Assembly (NCBI GenBank): GCA_964057225.1
Contig: OZ059896.1
Span: 19,712,501 to 19,776,500 of the forward strand
Source of the DNA: Auanema rhodensis
Lineage: Eukaryota; Nematoda; Chromadorea; Rhabditida; Rhabditidae
Reading direction: 5' to 3'
Length of the DNA: 64,000 nt
Shown here piece after piece: positions 63,173 through 64,000 of the stretch; the stretch's first letter is position 1; each line of letters begins with the position of its first letter. A program made the position numbers and the translations under genes. Below the pieces are notes generated by a model. That model was not told where the DNA came from. It ran no database searches and saw only the letters and a list, made by a program, of their open reading frames with translations.

Positions 63173-64000
63173 AGATCGACGCAGCTTAAAAATCCGCATC
63201 GAATGCACTATACTACATTGAGAAACGCTTAATACAAAAATTAGTTATGATCGTTTGAAAAAGGATGCATTAGTGTATGTTGAGTTTCCATGTACACTCA
63301 ACATTGCTTCCAAAAACATTTTGACAAAAATTTTTTCGAAAAATTTCTAAATAATTTAGCAAAAAGTAGATGTTTTTAGATTCCTTTTTTTAAGGCAAAG
63401 ACGATGGACAATGTTATTCAACGAAAAAATTAATTCTTCAGGGTGAAAATCGAGGATATAAGTGTGAACTTATATCAGTTGATATCTCGGTGCATTTTTA
63501 AGCTAGCGCAAATCTGATAACACAGATCGACGCAGCTTAAAAATCCGCATCGAATGCACTATACTACATTGAGAAACGCTTAATACAAAAATTAGTTATG
63601 ATCGTTTGAAAAATGATGCATTAGTGTATGTTGAGTTTCCATGTACACTCAACATTGCTTCCAAAAACATTTTGACAAAAATTTTTTCGAAAAATTTCGA
63701 AATAATTTAGCAAAAAGTAGATGTTTTTAGATTCCTTTTTTCAAGGCAAAGACGATTGACAATGTTATTCAACGAAAAAATTAATTCTTCAGGGTGAAAA
63801 TCGAGGATATAAGTGTGAACTTATATCAGTTGATATCTCGGTGCATTTTTAAGCTAGCGCAAATCTGATAACACAGATCGACGAAGCTTAAAAATCCGCA
63901 TCGAATGCACTACACTACATTGAGAAACGCTTAATACAAAAATTAGTTATGATCGTTTGAAAAATGATGCATTAGTGTATGTTGAGTTTCCATGTACACT
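63173..64000 (+). repeat. 5-monomer HOR unit 5, cut by the window edge
   Basis: d1 (63173), d2 (63524) and the first 126 bp of d3 (63875-64000, with C10A and T39C). The array continues past the window. Confidence 0.9.

Larger units (their letters stand above)
1..64000 (+). repeat. 351-bp satellite DNA array, head to tail, filling the window
   Basis: Every part of the window is a copy of one AT-rich monomer that begins AGATCGACGCAGC and ends TCTGATAACAC in the phase used here. Monomer starts fall at 1, 352, 703, 1054, 1405 and so on, to a final partial copy at 63875. The 182 complete copies fit the coordinates exactly (174 of 351 bp, 8 of 350 bp). All are in the same orientation. Neighbours differ from the reference at only a few positions each, so divergence is low. 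No intervening sequence, mobile element, inversion or gene was seen. The 351-bp length is about two nucleosome repeats. Long arrays with higher-order structure are typical of centromeric or pericentromeric heterochromatin in eukaryotes, but nothing here shows which chromosome region this is. The family is not one I can name. Confidence 0.99.
56153..64000 (+). repeat. Domain D: uniform 5-monomer HOR array (1755-bp period)
   Basis: After a lone d4-type monomer (56153-56503) the classes cycle as d1 (T91G, A176T, C219T), d2 (A176G, G234T), d3 (C10A, T39C, A239T), d4 (C44T, T298A), d5 (A176G, G231A, G234T, G235A, T298A). Units are 56504-58258, 58259-60013, 60014-61417 (four monomers), 61418-63172 and 63173-64000 (cut by the window). 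d3 carries AAGCTT through C10A, a site seen only here. This is the most uniform part of the window and runs off the right edge. Confidence 0.9.

Noticed and set aside
1-64000. CRISPR array or other spaced direct repeats
   Set aside because: Repeats are 351 bp, directly adjacent and without unique spacers. This is a eukaryote-type satellite.
1-64000. Transposable element, viral insertion, rRNA, tRNA or histone cluster
   Set aside because: Monomer registration is unbroken over the whole window, leaving no room for an insertion. The 351-bp unit has no recognisable RNA-gene or coding content.
1-64000. Known insect satellites of similar size (Drosophila 1.688/359-bp family, Tribolium 360-bp satellite)
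   Set aside because: Length and AT-richness are similar, but from memory I could find no convincing extended match, so no family name is given. A database search would settle it.

Overview
The whole window is one uninterrupted tandem satellite array. From base 1 to base 64000 I see only head-to-tail copies of a 351-bp monomer, all in the same orientation. I count 182 complete monomers and one partial copy at the right edge. There are 174 monomers of 351 bp and 8 of 350 bp (one A missing from an A5 run), which sum exactly to the start of the partial copy at 63875. I found no protein-coding gene, RNA gene, transposon, inverted segment or single-copy sequence. The array continues past both edges.

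The reference monomer (703-1053, used for all 'monomer positions') is about 31% G+C, with 12 CpG where about 8.6 are expected from its base composition. Kilobase-scale satellite with higher-order structure points to eukaryotic heterochromatin, probably centromeric or pericentromeric. The AT-richness without CpG loss fits an invertebrate such as an insect or nematode better than a vertebrate or plant. I do not recognise the satellite family, so the host assignment is inference.

Layout. Domain A (1-23509) has a 7-monomer higher-order repeat (HOR, about 2456 bp), all eight 350-bp monomers, and a 5.3-5.6 kb segment present twice. Domain B (23510-52642) is built mainly from two monomer lineages: G283A, and G151C/T213A/A300G/C304A. 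It passes through 4-mer, near-dimeric and 7-mer (2457 bp) HORs. Domain C (52643-56152) brings back domain-A monomer types on the far side of B and moves into a 5-monomer period. Domain D (56153-64000) is a very uniform 5-monomer HOR (1755 bp) containing one 4-monomer unit made by fusion of two neighbouring monomers.

Within the monomer, about 70 positions vary by eye. Only four of these fall in positions 95-161, which contain a perfect 9-bp inverted repeat whose arms I never saw changed, while its loop does vary. A second inverted repeat (283-304) would fold in RNA into a 9-bp stem closed by a GUGA (GNRA-type) tetraloop. Short open frames appear where a monomer has lost a stop codon; they are satellite by-products, not genes. 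Variant positions were read by eye, so counts are approximate and single differences may have been missed.
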